DNA from: Streptococcus thoraltensis DSM 12221
Lineage (GTDB): Bacteria > Bacillota > Bacilli > Lactobacillales > Streptococcaceae
Assembly (NCBI RefSeq): GCF_000380145.1
Contig: NZ_KB904620.1
Span: 62,001-126,000, forward strand
Direction: 5' to 3'
Length of the DNA stretch: 64,000 nt
Shown here: in pieces, positions 10,909 to 19,772 of the stretch
Numbering within the stretch: position 1 is the first letter of the stretch
Layout of the letters: each line of letters opens with the position of its first letter
Made by a program: the position numbers and the translations under genes
The notes under the pieces: generated by a model
What the model saw: the letters and a program-made list of their open reading frames with translations, nothing else
The model's database searches: none
What the model was told of the DNA's origin: nothing

Positions 10909-11940
10909 ATGACAAAAAAAATAATTGGAATTACTTTGGGTGATCCAGCTGGAATTGGTCCAGAAATCGCATTAAAGGCTTTTACTAAGGAAGAATTATA
11001 CAAGAAGTCAAAACCATTATTAATAGGAGATAGTTCGATAGTAAATTACTATCTTGAAAAGCATCCTGAATTAAACTTGAACGTCAATATTATTGATAAA
11101 CCAGCCGATGGGCAATATGAATTCGGTAAAATAGATTTAATTGATCTAGGTATTATTGATATGTCAACTTTTGAAATTGGTAAAGTATCAGCAGTTGGTG
11201 GAGATGCAGCTTTTCAATACGTTAAAAAAGTTATCGAGCTTGCACTTGCTAAAGAGATTGATGCTACAGTTACTAACCCATTGAATAAAGAAGCAATGAA
11301 TTTAGCAGGCCATCACTATGCAGGTCATACAGAAATTTATGCTAATTTGACAGACACTGATAAGTACACGATGATGTTAGCTGATGGTAATCTGCGCGTC
11401 GTCCATGTTTCTACTCATGTTTCTTTAAGAGAAGCTTGTGATAGGGCTACTAAAGATAGAGTTTTAGATGTTATTCGAATAGCTGATAAGGCATGCAAAG
11501 ATTTGGGAATGGAAAATCCTAGAATTGCCGTTGCAGGACTAAATCCTCACTGTGGCGAAAATGGATTATTTGGTACGGAAGAAATTGAGCATATCAATCC
11601 AGCTGTTGAAGAAGCTAAATCAGAGGGCATAAATGCTTATGGATCATTGCCAGCTGATACAATTTTTTCAAAGGCAAATGGAGGAATGTATGATATTGTG
11701 GTTGCAATGTATCACGATCAAGGCCATATTCCTTTGAAATTGCTTGGTTTTGTTTATGATCAGGAAAAAGGAGCGTGGCAAGCAGTTCGAGGTGTTAACA
11801 TTACACTAGGTTTACCAATCATTCGAACATCGGTTGATCATGGAACGGCATTCGATGTTGCTGGTGAGTGGATGGCAAGTGAAGTAAGCCTCGAAAATGC
11901 TATTGATTATGCTATTCAATTAGCTGAAAATTCAAAATAA
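10909..11940 (+). CDS. PdxA-family 4-phospho-tetronate dehydrogenase (PdxA2-like)
   Basis: 343 residues of the PdxA family: GITLGDPAGIGPEIALKAF at the N-terminus, metal-binding His residues in HYAGHTEIYA and MYHDQGHIPLKLLGF, and GLPIIRTSVDHGTAFDVAG near the C-terminus. True PdxA oxidises 4-phosphohydroxy-L-threonine in vitamin B6 synthesis. The PdxA2 branch found beside DUF1537 kinases instead oxidises and decarboxylates 4-phospho-threonate or -erythronate to dihydroxyacetone phosphate. The operon context, with no other pyridoxine genes, supports the second role. This step would feed carbon into glycolysis. Confidence 0.85.
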   Translation: MTKKIIGITLGDPAGIGPEIALKAFTKEELYKKSKPLLIGDSSIVNYYLEKHPELNLNVNIIDKPADGQYEFGKIDLIDLGIIDMSTFEIGKVSAVGGDAAFQYVKKVIELALAKEIDATVTNPLNKEAMNLAGHHYAGHTEIYANLTDTDKYTMMLADGNLRVVHVSTHVSLREACDRATKDRVLDVIRIADKACKDLGMENPRIAVAGLNPHCGENGLFGTEEIEHINPAVEEAKSEGINAYGSLPADTIFSKANGGMYDIVVAMYHDQGHIPLKLLGFVYDQEKGAWQAVRGVNITLGLPIIRTSVDHGTAFDVAGEWMASEVSLENAIDYAIQLAENSK

Positions 11941-11958
11941 AATAAAGAGGTCACCATT

Positions 11959-12405
11959 ATGATTATTGACCGTCGAGAATGCTTGGCTAATTACCAAGCT
12001 ATTCTTAGAAATATTGATAAAGCGCTTTCTAAAGTGTCGGAGGTGGAAAATACATGGGAAGAGGGAGTGAGGTATCTTTTTGACGGTGGTTTTGTTTTCT
12101 TTCAACAAGGAAAAACGAAGCCATTAAATGAATCTCAATTCGAGGCACATAAAAAATATGTTGATGTCCAGCTTGTCCTAGAAGGGTCAGAGTATGTTGC
12201 TATCAATGTTCGTGAAGAGGTATCAATGCTTATTCCTTATGACAATGAGAAGGATGTTGAAAAATATCAAGGTGAAACGGAACACTTCATTAAAGTATCT
12301 AAAGGAATGGGGTATGTTTGTTTTCCATGGGATATTCACAAAGCTATTTTTCATATTGAGAAACCACAAGAATTTATAAAAGCAGTAATTAAAATAGAAA
12401 TTTAG
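11959..12405 (+). CDS. YhcH/YjgK/YiaL family protein
   Basis: 148 residues of the DUF386 cupin-like family. It shows EAHKKYVDVQLVLEGSEYV and the C-terminal FPWDIHKAIF metal-site motif. Relatives occur in sialic acid, L-xylulose and beta-galactoside operons, and are thought to act as sugar anomerases or mutarotases, although few have been tested. It sits between the PdxA-like and Asp-box genes in the same operon, so it probably handles a freed sugar or sugar acid. Confidence 0.8.
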   Translation: MIIDRRECLANYQAILRNIDKALSKVSEVENTWEEGVRYLFDGGFVFFQQGKTKPLNESQFEAHKKYVDVQLVLEGSEYVAINVREEVSMLIPYDNEKDVEKYQGETEHFIKVSKGMGYVCFPWDIHKAIFHIEKPQEFIKAVIKIEI

Positions 12406-12417
12406 ATGAGGTAAAAA

Positions 12418-13587
12418 ATGAAAAAACTTCCAAATGTTCTAGTTTCAGAGCCTAATGGCGTTATTTATCATGATGATTTTTTAAATATTGATTTTGGATT
12501 AATTCCAACTGGTGGGAATGCTACCGCACATGCTCCCGCCTTGATTGAAACTGAAGACGGCGGACTTCTTTGTGCCTGGTTTGCGGGTTCATTTGAAGGC
12601 TCAGGTGATATCTCAATTGCTATTTCCAAATTAAATCCTAAAACTCAAGAGTGGTCTGATGCTGTTATTGTATCAAAAGGTGAAGATCGTTCTGAGCAAA
12701 ATCCAGCTTTCTTTCGTGCGCCAGATGGGCAAATTTGGTTGATTTACACCTCTCAGTTAAGTCGTCAAGAGGGTAAGGATAATATGCAATTCACCTCTAT
12801 TATCATGGTTCAAAAATCTTCTGATGAAGGTATAACTTGGAGTGAGCCAGAAGTATTGTTCCCCGAAGAAGGAACATTTTCACGTCAAGCAATTCAAATC
12901 TTAAGTAACGGCAGATGGATTTTTGCCACATGGATTTGTGAAGATTCTCCTGAAGGGCTAACAAATGATCCAACAGAATTTCGAGTTTCTGATGACGAAG
13001 GAAAGACATGGAAAGTAGTTCGTATGCCTGAATCTGCAGGTCGCGTCCATGCTAATTTAATTGAAGTTGAACCTGGTCATTTGGTTGCTTTTATGCGTAG
13101 TCGTTTTGCAGATAACGTTTATATTAGCGAGTCAAACGATTACGGAGATACTTGGTCAATTCCTGAAAAGACTTTACTTCCAAATAACAATGCAAGCATT
13201 TCGGCAATAAAACTTCAAACTGGAGAAATTGCCTTGGCTTATAACGATAATGCTAGCAGAAATGCTGAATTCGGAAAAGTTGCCTGGCCAGGGTTAAGAA
13301 ATCCTGTTGCTGTATCGGTTACTGAGGATTTCGGTAAGACTTGGCCGATTGGTCGTGTCTTTGAACAAGCAGAAGGATATATTGGTTCAGAAAATCGAAC
13401 GAACAATAAACAATATGAATACCCAACTTTATATCAAACGAAAGATGGAAAGTTACATCTAGTTTATGCCTATCGAAACAGACTTTGTGTTAAATATGTT
13501 AGATTCACTTTAGATGATTTATATGGTTTAAAACGTGAAGTAGAAGGCTTGTATAATCCTACTTCAGGAGCAGGTGTTGATAAATAG
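12418..13587 (+). CDS. Asp-box (BNR) sialidase-fold protein, cytoplasmic
   Basis: 389 residues with four recognisable Asp boxes (SSDEGITW, SDDEGKTW, SNDYGDTW, TEDFGKTW), indicating a six-bladed beta-propeller of the sialidase superfamily (BNR_2 type). There is no signal peptide, membrane anchor or LPXTG, so it acts in the cytosol, unlike secreted streptococcal neuraminidases. Members of this group found beside DapA-like and YhcH genes are poorly characterised and may be hydrolases or lyases on acidic glycosides. It is the last gene of the operon, 12 nt after the YhcH-family gene. I infer that it opens the imported conjugate; true exo-sialidase activity is doubtful because no nanE, nanK or nagA is present nearby. 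Confidence 0.75.
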   Translation: MKKLPNVLVSEPNGVIYHDDFLNIDFGLIPTGGNATAHAPALIETEDGGLLCAWFAGSFEGSGDISIAISKLNPKTQEWSDAVIVSKGEDRSEQNPAFFRAPDGQIWLIYTSQLSRQEGKDNMQFTSIIMVQKSSDEGITWSEPEVLFPEEGTFSRQAIQILSNGRWIFATWICEDSPEGLTNDPTEFRVSDDEGKTWKVVRMPESAGRVHANLIEVEPGHLVAFMRSRFADNVYISESNDYGDTWSIPEKTLLPNNNASISAIKLQTGEIALAYNDNASRNAEFGKVAWPGLRNPVAVSVTEDFGKTWPIGRVFEQAEGYIGSENRTNNKQYEYPTLYQTKDGKLHLVYAYRNRLCVKYVRFTLDDLYGLKREVEGLYNPTSGAGVDK

Positions 13588-13595
13588 TTGACAAA

Positions 13596-13623
13596 AAAAC
13601 ACTTCTCACGTGAGAAGTGTTTT
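13596..13623. terminator. bidirectional terminator after the acid-sugar operon
   Basis: A perfect 28-bp palindrome centred on CAC/GTG with A and T runs on the two sides. It separates the operon from the convergent glyoxalase gene. Confidence 0.85.
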
Positions 13624-13633
13624 CTTCTTATTC

Positions 13634-14026
13634 TTAATCACGTCCTTCAAATACTGGAAGGCTGATGATTTCAATTTTGTAACCATCTGGATCTGTGATG
13701 AAATAAAACATTGGTTTTTGGTCTGGCAATCCTTTAATATCTGTGATTGAGTAACCTGCTTCTTGATGAGCTTTATGAAGGTTTTCAATATCTTCAACAC
13801 CAAGAGCAATGTGGCCATAGCCATCACCAAGTTCATAAGCACCGTGACCATAGTTGTATGTCAACTCAAGTTCGTATTCATACCCTTCTGCACGTAGGTA
13901 AACAATAGTAAATTCTTGCTCAGGGAAGTCTAAACGACGGTCTTCAGTCAATGATAGGGCGTCTGCGTAGAATTTTAATGAAGCGTCTAAATCTTTGACG
14001 CGAACACAGGTATGTAATGGTTTCAT
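13634..14026 (-). CDS. gloA: lactoylglutathione lyase / glyoxalase I family
   Basis: 130 residues of the vicinal-oxygen-chelate fold. It shows HTCVRVKDLDASLKFYADAL at the N-terminus, GYGHIALGVEDI in the middle and FITDPDGYKIEII at the C-terminus. The metal ligands are the two His and the two Glu in these segments. It isomerises the methylglyoxal-thiol hemithioacetal, detoxifying a by-product of glycolysis in the cytosol. Ribosome site AAAGGAG precedes the start. The gene has about 100 bp between it and the upstream nitroreductase gene on the same strand. Confidence 0.9.
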   Translation of the reverse strand: MKPLHTCVRVKDLDASLKFYADALSLTEDRRLDFPEQEFTIVYLRAEGYEYELELTYNYGHGAYELGDGYGHIALGVEDIENLHKAHQEAGYSITDIKGLPDQKPMFYFITDPDGYKIEIISLPVFEGRD

Positions 14027-14129
14027 ATCAATCTCCTTTGTAGAAATGCTGACTATTTCTTAATTCAGCAAGTATTTTATCAAAAAATTTATTCTTTTAC
14101 TAATGATAATGCTTACTTTGTATCATCTA

Positions 14130-14798
14130 TTAGTTGAACGTTGAAATGACTGCCTTGCGTTCTTTGCGTTGACGAGGATGTTTAGGATTTTGAAGGCGAT
14201 AGCCTAAGGACAGCATACTTGCAATCCCCTCCTTGTCACTGTCAATCACACCGTGTTCAGCTAAAATAGCATTGACTTTACCATAAGGGAAACCTTCAAT
14301 CGGACAGGAATCAATGCCCAATAAAGCGGCAGACGTCATCATATTTCCCAGGGCGATATAGGTTTGTTTAGCGGTCCAATCCCAGAGGCGACGCTCATCG
14401 TCTGCGATTTCCATATCTGATTCTTGAAAGATTTGGTACTGTTTTAAACGAGCCTCTAGGGCTTTAGAATCAGAAATACCACGCCGTACAAGACTGTCAT
14501 AGACTGATGGGCTATCGTAACGGGCATTTTTCTCAGCAATTAAAAGAATAAAGTGACTTGCTGTATCCAACTGCGATTTGGCACCCCATGAAACGGCTTT
14601 GATGGCTTCTTTAACGGCTGCATTTTCCAAAACGACAAAACGCCATCCTTCTAAACCGATAGACGAAGGACTCAACCAAGCAGCGTCTAAAATGGTATCT
14701 AGGTCTTCTTGAGGAATCTTTTTATCTTGATAAACACGTATGGCTACACGGTTTTGATAGGCGTCTTGAAGTTGTTGACGAATGTTTTGATTATCCAT
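14130..14798 (-). CDS. NAD(P)H-dependent nitroreductase family protein
   Basis: 222 residues of the FMN-dependent nitroreductase family. The first segment after the start has NRVAIRVYQDKKIP (FMN phosphate-binding Arg/Ser region), then LSPSSIGLEGWRFVV. A C-terminal segment SCPIEGFPYGKVNAI is also typical. I use the ATG at 14798, which follows AGGAGAC. The open frame continues 67 codons further upstream, but those residues look like translated intergenic DNA. Likely a cytosolic flavoprotein reducing quinones or nitro compounds; natural substrate unknown. Confidence 0.85.
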   Translation of the reverse strand: MDNQNIRQQLQDAYQNRVAIRVYQDKKIPQEDLDTILDAAWLSPSSIGLEGWRFVVLENAAVKEAIKAVSWGAKSQLDTASHFILLIAEKNARYDSPSVYDSLVRRGISDSKALEARLKQYQIFQESDMEIADDERRLWDWTAKQTYIALGNMMTSAALLGIDSCPIEGFPYGKVNAILAEHGVIDSDKEGIASMLSLGYRLQNPKHPRQRKERKAVISTFN

Positions 14799-15106
14799 AA
14801 TGTCTCCTTTTCTTTGGGGATATGATAACATTTTCTGAACCTGATGACTACACATCAAACGCATGAAGTAATTTATTCCTTTCTGATAGCTATCTTTCAT
14901 CAACAATATAATCCAATTGAAATTGAATAAATAATTATGTTTGACTGTAAAACAGTGAAAAAATCTTAAAAAATGACTGTATCTAGAAAGTGGTGACATG
15001 TATTTTTTCAGGCGTATAGCGTGCGATTGCTATGATTCCCTCTTGAAAGTGCGTCTTAAAACGTGTTAAGATAGAAGTATTTAGGATAAAAATGACAGGA
15101 GGAATT

Positions 15107-16642
15107 ATGGATCAGCATCAAAAAGCCAGGTCGTATCTATCAGAATCGATTTTGTTTCTCATTTTTAGAGGCATTATCGTAGGACTAATTGCAGGATTTG
15201 TTGTTAGTAGTTTTAGGCTGCTTATTCAGATATTTTATGAAAAGTTCTTGTATTTATATGAATTAGCCCATGAAAAAAGTATCTATTTAGCTCTTATTTT
15301 GGGGTTATATGTCCTTATTTCTTTGATAGTAGGAAAATTATTGCTATCAGAACCACAAATTAAGGGATCTGGTATTCCCCAAGTTGAGGCTGAGCTGAAA
15401 GGATTCATGCATTTGAATTGGTGGAGTGTGCTTTGGAAAAAGTTTGTAGCAGGCTTATTAACCATCTCAAGTGGGATGCTCTTAGGCCGTGAGGGTCCTA
15501 GTATTCAGCTGGGTGCTATGGTCGGAAAAGGTGTTGCTACCAAGTTTGGTCTAGCCTCTTTCGGTGAGAAAACCCTAATTGCCAGTGGTTCAGCAGCAGG
15601 AATTGCAGCAGCTTTTGGGGCACCGATAGCAGGTCTTCTTTTTGTAGTTGAAGAAGTTTACCATCATTTTTCACGAACGGTTTGGATTACGACTCTAACA
15701 GCCAGTTTAACGGCAGATCTTGTTTCCAAACAGTTCTTCGGTATGGCACCTGTTCTCGATTTTGCTTCCAATTTAGCTCAGATGCCTTTAGAGGCTTACT
15801 GGTTGTATCTTATCATGGGCCTTGTCTGTGGCTTGTTGGCTTTTGGTTACGAAAAAGTGATTTTGGTTGTCGGAGAGTACTACCAAAAGTTAGGGAAAAT
15901 CCTTCATATTAAACCGATCTATTTTAGCATTGTTGCGCTCGTTGCCATCATGCCCCTAACCTATTTTCTTCCGATTCTTTCTGGAGGCGGTCACGAAGTC
16001 ATCATCACCCTCCCAAAACTCCATCTAGGCTTTTGGGTCTTGCTAGCCTGGTTTGTCATTCGCTTTGTCTACTGCATGATTTCCTATGGTAGTGGTGTCC
16101 CGGGTGGTATTTTTCTGCCAATCTTATCCCTTGGAGCCCTTTCTGGTGCAGCCTTTGGTGCCTTAGCTGTTCAACTTGGTTTGATTGATGACAGTATGTT
16201 TAGTCTCTTCGTTATCGCAGGGATGAGCGCCTACTTCGGCGCCGTTTCAAAAGCCCCACTGACCGCTATTGTCTTAGTCTGTGAAATGGTTGGAAACCTT
16301 TCGCAGCTCATGCCGCTAGCCTTCGTCACTCTCATTTCATACACCGTCATGGATTTGCTTAAAGGTGCCCCAGTCTATGAAGCCATGTTGGAAAAAATGT
16401 TTGCCAACAAGGAAGTCGAAGTTTCTGAAAAACTCATGCTTTTGCAGTGGCCAGTATCAGACAAAATTGCAGGTAGGCAAGTTCGCGAATTAGAATTACC
16501 GCGACAAATTTTGATTACTAATCAAGTCGTCAATGGAAAAAATGAAGTCGTGTCAGGGTCATCTGTCCTATATTTGGGCAATACTATTGATGTCATTATC
16601 CGAGAGTCTGATCGTCATTTAGCTGAAAAATATTTACTATAA
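15107..16642 (+). CDS. ClC-family chloride channel/transporter with C-terminal TrkA-C-like domain
   Basis: About 511 residues. The ClC selectivity-filter segments are present: GSGIPQVE, GREGPSIQLG with the gating Glu, and a third filter segment GVPGGIFLPIL. Ten or more hydrophobic helices occupy the first 420 residues. The last 80 residues are soluble and resemble a RCK/TrkA-C ligand domain (VRELELPRQILI). It moves chloride, or possibly fluoride or H+/Cl- in exchange, across the membrane. The ATG at 15107 follows AGGAGG; the ATG at 15092 is too close to any ribosome site. It is 17 nt upstream of the LOG-family gene, so the two may be co-transcribed. Confidence 0.9.
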   Translation: MDQHQKARSYLSESILFLIFRGIIVGLIAGFVVSSFRLLIQIFYEKFLYLYELAHEKSIYLALILGLYVLISLIVGKLLLSEPQIKGSGIPQVEAELKGFMHLNWWSVLWKKFVAGLLTISSGMLLGREGPSIQLGAMVGKGVATKFGLASFGEKTLIASGSAAGIAAAFGAPIAGLLFVVEEVYHHFSRTVWITTLTASLTADLVSKQFFGMAPVLDFASNLAQMPLEAYWLYLIMGLVCGLLAFGYEKVILVVGEYYQKLGKILHIKPIYFSIVALVAIMPLTYFLPILSGGGHEVIITLPKLHLGFWVLLAWFVIRFVYCMISYGSGVPGGIFLPILSLGALSGAAFGALAVQLGLIDDSMFSLFVIAGMSAYFGAVSKAPLTAIVLVCEMVGNLSQLMPLAFVTLISYTVMDLLKGAPVYEAMLEKMFANKEVEVSEKLMLLQWPVSDKIAGRQVRELELPRQILITNQVVNGKNEVVSGSSVLYLGNTIDVIIRESDRHLAEKYLL

Positions 16643-16659
16643 AATTAGGAGAATTACAC

Positions 16660-17220
16660 ATGAAGATAACGATTTTTTGCGGTGCCAATTCGGGGAAAAA
16701 TCCCATATATGCTCAAAAAACACAAGCATTAGCCGCTTGGATGGCAGACAATAAGCATAGCCTGGTCTTTGGTGGAGGTAAGGTCGGTTTGATGGGAATT
16801 TTAGCAGATAGTTTGATCGCTGCCGGCTGTGAAACGATTGGCGTCATGCCGACCTTTCTTAAAGAACGTGAAATTGTGCATACAGGCCTATCTCAACTGA
16901 TTGTGGTTGAAGACATGCCAAGTCGAAAAGCTAAGCTGATGTCCTTAGGTCAAGTTTTCATTGCCTTGCCAGGAGGTCCGGGAACCCTTGAAGAAATTTC
17001 AGAAGTCATTTCTTGGTCACGGATTGGACAAAATGATAAACCCTGTCTGTTATTCAATGTTAACGGTTATTTCGATCCTTTGAAGAAGCAATTCGATCAC
17101 ATGGTTGAAGAAGGCTTTCTCAGTCAAGAAGACCGTGATAAAGTTCTTTTCACAGATAATCTTGATGAGATAGAAGCGTTTATTCAAAATTATCAGGCAC
17201 CCCAAGTGAGAAAATACTAA
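16660..17220 (+). CDS. LOG family protein (TIGR00730), nucleotide phosphoribohydrolase-like
   Basis: 186 residues with the family signature PGGPGTLEE and an N-terminal GGGKVGLMG nucleotide-binding loop. Plant LOG proteins release cytokinin bases from their 5'-monophosphates; bacterial relatives hydrolyse AMP or related nucleotides to base and ribose 5-phosphate. It is probably cytosolic. It follows the ClC gene by 17 nt, with a ribosome site TAGGAG. The physiological substrate in streptococci is not established. Confidence 0.85.
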   Translation: MKITIFCGANSGKNPIYAQKTQALAAWMADNKHSLVFGGGKVGLMGILADSLIAAGCETIGVMPTFLKEREIVHTGLSQLIVVEDMPSRKAKLMSLGQVFIALPGGPGTLEEISEVISWSRIGQNDKPCLLFNVNGYFDPLKKQFDHMVEEGFLSQEDRDKVLFTDNLDEIEAFIQNYQAPQVRKY

Positions 17221-17255
17221 AAGGTTGTTGGGATAAAAATCTAACATAAGACATA

Positions 17256-17311
17256 AAAAAGCGAACAAGATAGAATTCTGTTTAAGAAAAAAACTATCTT
17301 GTTCGCTTTTT
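17256..17311. terminator. strong terminator after the LOG-family gene
   Basis: 18-bp perfect arms (AAAAAGCGAACAAGATAG at 17256-17273, complement at 17294-17311) with a T run. It is nested inside a second, outer pair AAGGTTG / CAACCTT at 17221 and 17314. Confidence 0.9.
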
Positions 17312-17396
17312 ATCAACCTTATGTAGCCAGATGGTAAAGAATTTCTAAGCTGAAAATCTTTTTTCAAAACTCTTTTTTACTTATATATTTAGTTGA

Positions 17397-18482
17397 TTAG
17401 CCTTCAAAATAAAGTAACTCTTTTGGCGTTTTGGTGAAGGTTTCAAAGCCATTTTTGGTGACATAGCCACAATCTTCAATTCGAACACCGACCTTGCCAG
17501 GAATATAGATACCTGGTTCTACAGAGAAACACATGCCTTCTTGGATTTCCATATCATTGCCCTCCATAATAGATGGGAATTCATGAACATCCATACCAAG
17601 CCCATGCCCAAGACGGTGATTGAAGTATTCTCCGTAACCAGCTTTTTCAATGACACGCCGTGCAGCAGCATCAACTTCAGAAGCTGTGACACCTGGTTTG
17701 ATAAATTCTTGAGCAGATAATTGGGCTTCTAGACAGAGATTATAAATATCTTTTTTGAATTGATCGGGCTGCCCAACGGCGACTGTTCTGGTCATATCAC
17801 TAGTATAGCCAAGTGTTTCAACTCCCAAATCGAAAAGAAGTAGGGCGTTATTTTCAATCTTATTGGTGCCAGGAATACCATGTGGGTTGGCAGCATTGTT
17901 TCCCGTTAGAACCATAGTTTCAAAGCTCATCTTGGAAATGCCTTGTTTTTTGAGTTCAAATTCAATCTGAGCGATGATGTCAGTTTCTGTTTTATCAAGT
18001 GAAATATTGTCAAAACCGATTTGCACAGCCTTATCAGCCCAGTCGCCAGCAATCAACATCTTGTTAATCTCATCTTCGGATTTGATTAGACGCATGTTTT
18101 GAATTAAAGGAGTCAAGTTTACAAAGGCACCTGTGAAGACTGTTTCTAAGCCTTTAAACTTGGTGACATTAAGGTTGTCGAATTCCACCGCCACTTTGGT
18201 AAAATCAGTTTGCGGCAAGACTGCCTTAATTTTATCCCATGGATTTTCAGAATCTTGATAGCCAACAACTGGAAAGTTGACCACGCTTTTAGCACGAGCA
18301 GCATCAAGTGCTGGTAAGAAAAGGAGTGGTTGCTTGTCGGCCATCAAAAAGAGGAACATGTAACGTTCGTGGGGATCGCTAGCAAATCCTGTTAGGTAGT
18401 TGATGGTAACAGGATCGGAAACAACAGCTCCTGCAACATCCTGTTTAAGCAAGTTTTCTAAAAGTAAATCAATTTTTGTCAT
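17397..18482 (-). CDS. pepQ: Xaa-Pro dipeptidase
   Basis: 361 residues of the M24 'pita-bread' metallopeptidase family: FDLGVETLGYTSDMTR (first metal Asp pair), HRLGHGLGMDVHEFPSI (metal and catalytic His) and EGMCFSVEPGIY plus GVRIED (metal Glu residues). It cleaves dipeptides with proline in second position, recovering proline from peptides in the cytosol. It is divergent from ccpA, the conserved arrangement in streptococci and lactococci, and the shared intergenic region carries a cre site. Ribosome site AAGGG precedes the ATG. Confidence 0.95.
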   Translation of the reverse strand: MTKIDLLLENLLKQDVAGAVVSDPVTINYLTGFASDPHERYMFLFLMADKQPLLFLPALDAARAKSVVNFPVVGYQDSENPWDKIKAVLPQTDFTKVAVEFDNLNVTKFKGLETVFTGAFVNLTPLIQNMRLIKSEDEINKMLIAGDWADKAVQIGFDNISLDKTETDIIAQIEFELKKQGISKMSFETMVLTGNNAANPHGIPGTNKIENNALLLFDLGVETLGYTSDMTRTVAVGQPDQFKKDIYNLCLEAQLSAQEFIKPGVTASEVDAAARRVIEKAGYGEYFNHRLGHGLGMDVHEFPSIMEGNDMEIQEGMCFSVEPGIYIPGKVGVRIEDCGYVTKNGFETFTKTPKELLYFEG

Positions 18483-18594
18483 GTTATCCCTTCTTTCTGT
18501 CTCTTATTTTTTCAAAAATACCTCTAAAAATCAAACTTTTACAGCCTTTTTCCTCAGATTCTCAAATAAATTAACGAAAAAAATAGCATTAGAC

Positions 18595-18623
18595 TTGAAA
18601 GTGTTTCCAAATCATGATAGTAT
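18595..18623 (+). promoter_or_regulatory. ccpA promoter with overlapping cre
   Basis: TTGAAA (18595-18600), 17 bp, TAGTAT (18618-18623). The cre-like TGAAAGTGTTTCCA at 18596-18609 has one mismatch to consensus and covers the -35, implying autoregulation. A second partial match (TGAAAGCG) lies just downstream at 18630. Confidence 0.65.
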
Positions 18624-18678
18624 AGACTATGAAAGCGTGATTTTCAAATGACAAAAATACAATGAAAGGAAAATTTAT

Positions 18679-19680
18679 ATGAATACAGATGATACTATTA
18701 CGATTTATGACGTTGCCAGAGAAGCTGGTGTATCTATGGCAACAGTTAGTCGTGTGGTCAATGGTAACAAAAATGTTAAAGAAAATACTCGACAAAAGGT
18801 TCTTGAGGTTATCGATCGTTTGGACTACCGTCCAAATGCCGTAGCACGTGGACTTGCCAGCAAGAAAACAACTACAGTTGGGGTTGTTATTCCCAATATT
18901 TCAAATGCGTACTTTGCTCTTTTAGCTAAAGGTATCGACGACATCGCTGAGATGTACAAGTACAACATTGTTTTAGCTTCAAGTGATGAGAATGAAGATA
19001 AGGAAGTTAACGTGGTTAACACGCTCTTTGCTAAGCAAGTTGATGGGATTATCTTCATGGGTCACCGTTTGACTGACAAGATTCGTGCGGAGTTTTCACG
19101 TTCACGTACACCGGTAGTTCTTGCAGGAACCATCGATTTGGAGCACCAATTGCCAAGCGTTAACATTGATTACGAAAAAGCGGTTGAAGGTGTCGTTTCA
19201 GACCTAGCTAAAAATCATAAACAGATTGCCTTCGTTTCAGGACCACTTCTTGATGACATCAATGGCAAGGTGCGCCTAGCTGGATACAAAGCCGGTTTAA
19301 AATCTAATAAAATTGACTATACAGAAGGTCTTGTTTTTGAAGCCAAATACCGCTATGAAGATGGTTTTGAATTGGCAGAACGTGTGATTAACTCAGGTGC
19401 AACAGCCGCCTACGTTGGAGAAGACGAACTTGCTGTAGGTCTTTTAAATGGTCTGTTTGCAGCTGGTAAACGCGTTCCAGAAGATATTGAAATTATCACA
19501 AGCAACGACTCGGAAATCGTCAAATACACACGACCAAACTTGTCATCAATTAGCCAACCAATCTATGATTTAGGTGCGGTTGCCATGCGTATGTTGACTA
19601 AAATCATGAACAAAGAAGACTTAGAAGAAAAAGAAATTATTCTTAACCATGGTGTTACAAAACGCGCATCAACGAAATAA
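18679..19680 (+). CDS. ccpA: catabolite control protein A
   Basis: 333 residues, LacI/GalR family. The N-terminal helix-turn-helix is TIYDVAREAGVSMATVSRVV, followed by the hinge helix RPNAVARGLASKK and a periplasmic-binding-like core (GVVIPNISNAYFALLAKG). CcpA binds cre sites together with HPr phosphorylated on Ser46; the ptsH gene is at the other end of this window. It would repress the acid-sugar and carbamoyltransferase loci here through the cre sites seen before them. Divergent from pepQ. Followed by its own terminator. Confidence 0.97.
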   Translation: MNTDDTITIYDVAREAGVSMATVSRVVNGNKNVKENTRQKVLEVIDRLDYRPNAVARGLASKKTTTVGVVIPNISNAYFALLAKGIDDIAEMYKYNIVLASSDENEDKEVNVVNTLFAKQVDGIIFMGHRLTDKIRAEFSRSRTPVVLAGTIDLEHQLPSVNIDYEKAVEGVVSDLAKNHKQIAFVSGPLLDDINGKVRLAGYKAGLKSNKIDYTEGLVFEAKYRYEDGFELAERVINSGATAAYVGEDELAVGLLNGLFAAGKRVPEDIEIITSNDSEIVKYTRPNLSSISQPIYDLGAVAMRMLTKIMNKEDLEEKEIILNHGVTKRASTK

Positions 19681-19688
19681 ACAAACAG

Positions 19689-19716
19689 CATGACCTCTTA
19701 GTGGGGTCATGTTTTC
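19689..19716 (+). terminator. ccpA terminator
   Basis: Stem CATGACCTC / GGGGTCATG with a following T-rich run, nine bases after the ccpA stop. Confidence 0.8.
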
Positions 19717-19772
19717 TTATTTCTAAAAATAGTGGTAGAATAAATCAAATAATGAAAAAGTGAGACAATAAT

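Noticed and set aside
10909..11940. Biosynthetic pdxA (vitamin B6)
   Set aside because: No other B6 genes nearby and the gene is embedded in a DUF1537 operon, as for PdxA2.
12418..13587. Secreted neuraminidase virulence factor
   Set aside because: No signal peptide, lectin domain or wall anchor; it is the last gene of a cytoplasmic catabolic operon.
14799..14999. 67-codon N-terminal extension of the nitroreductase
   Set aside because: No ribosome site, residues unlike the family; AGGAGAC precedes the ATG at 14798.
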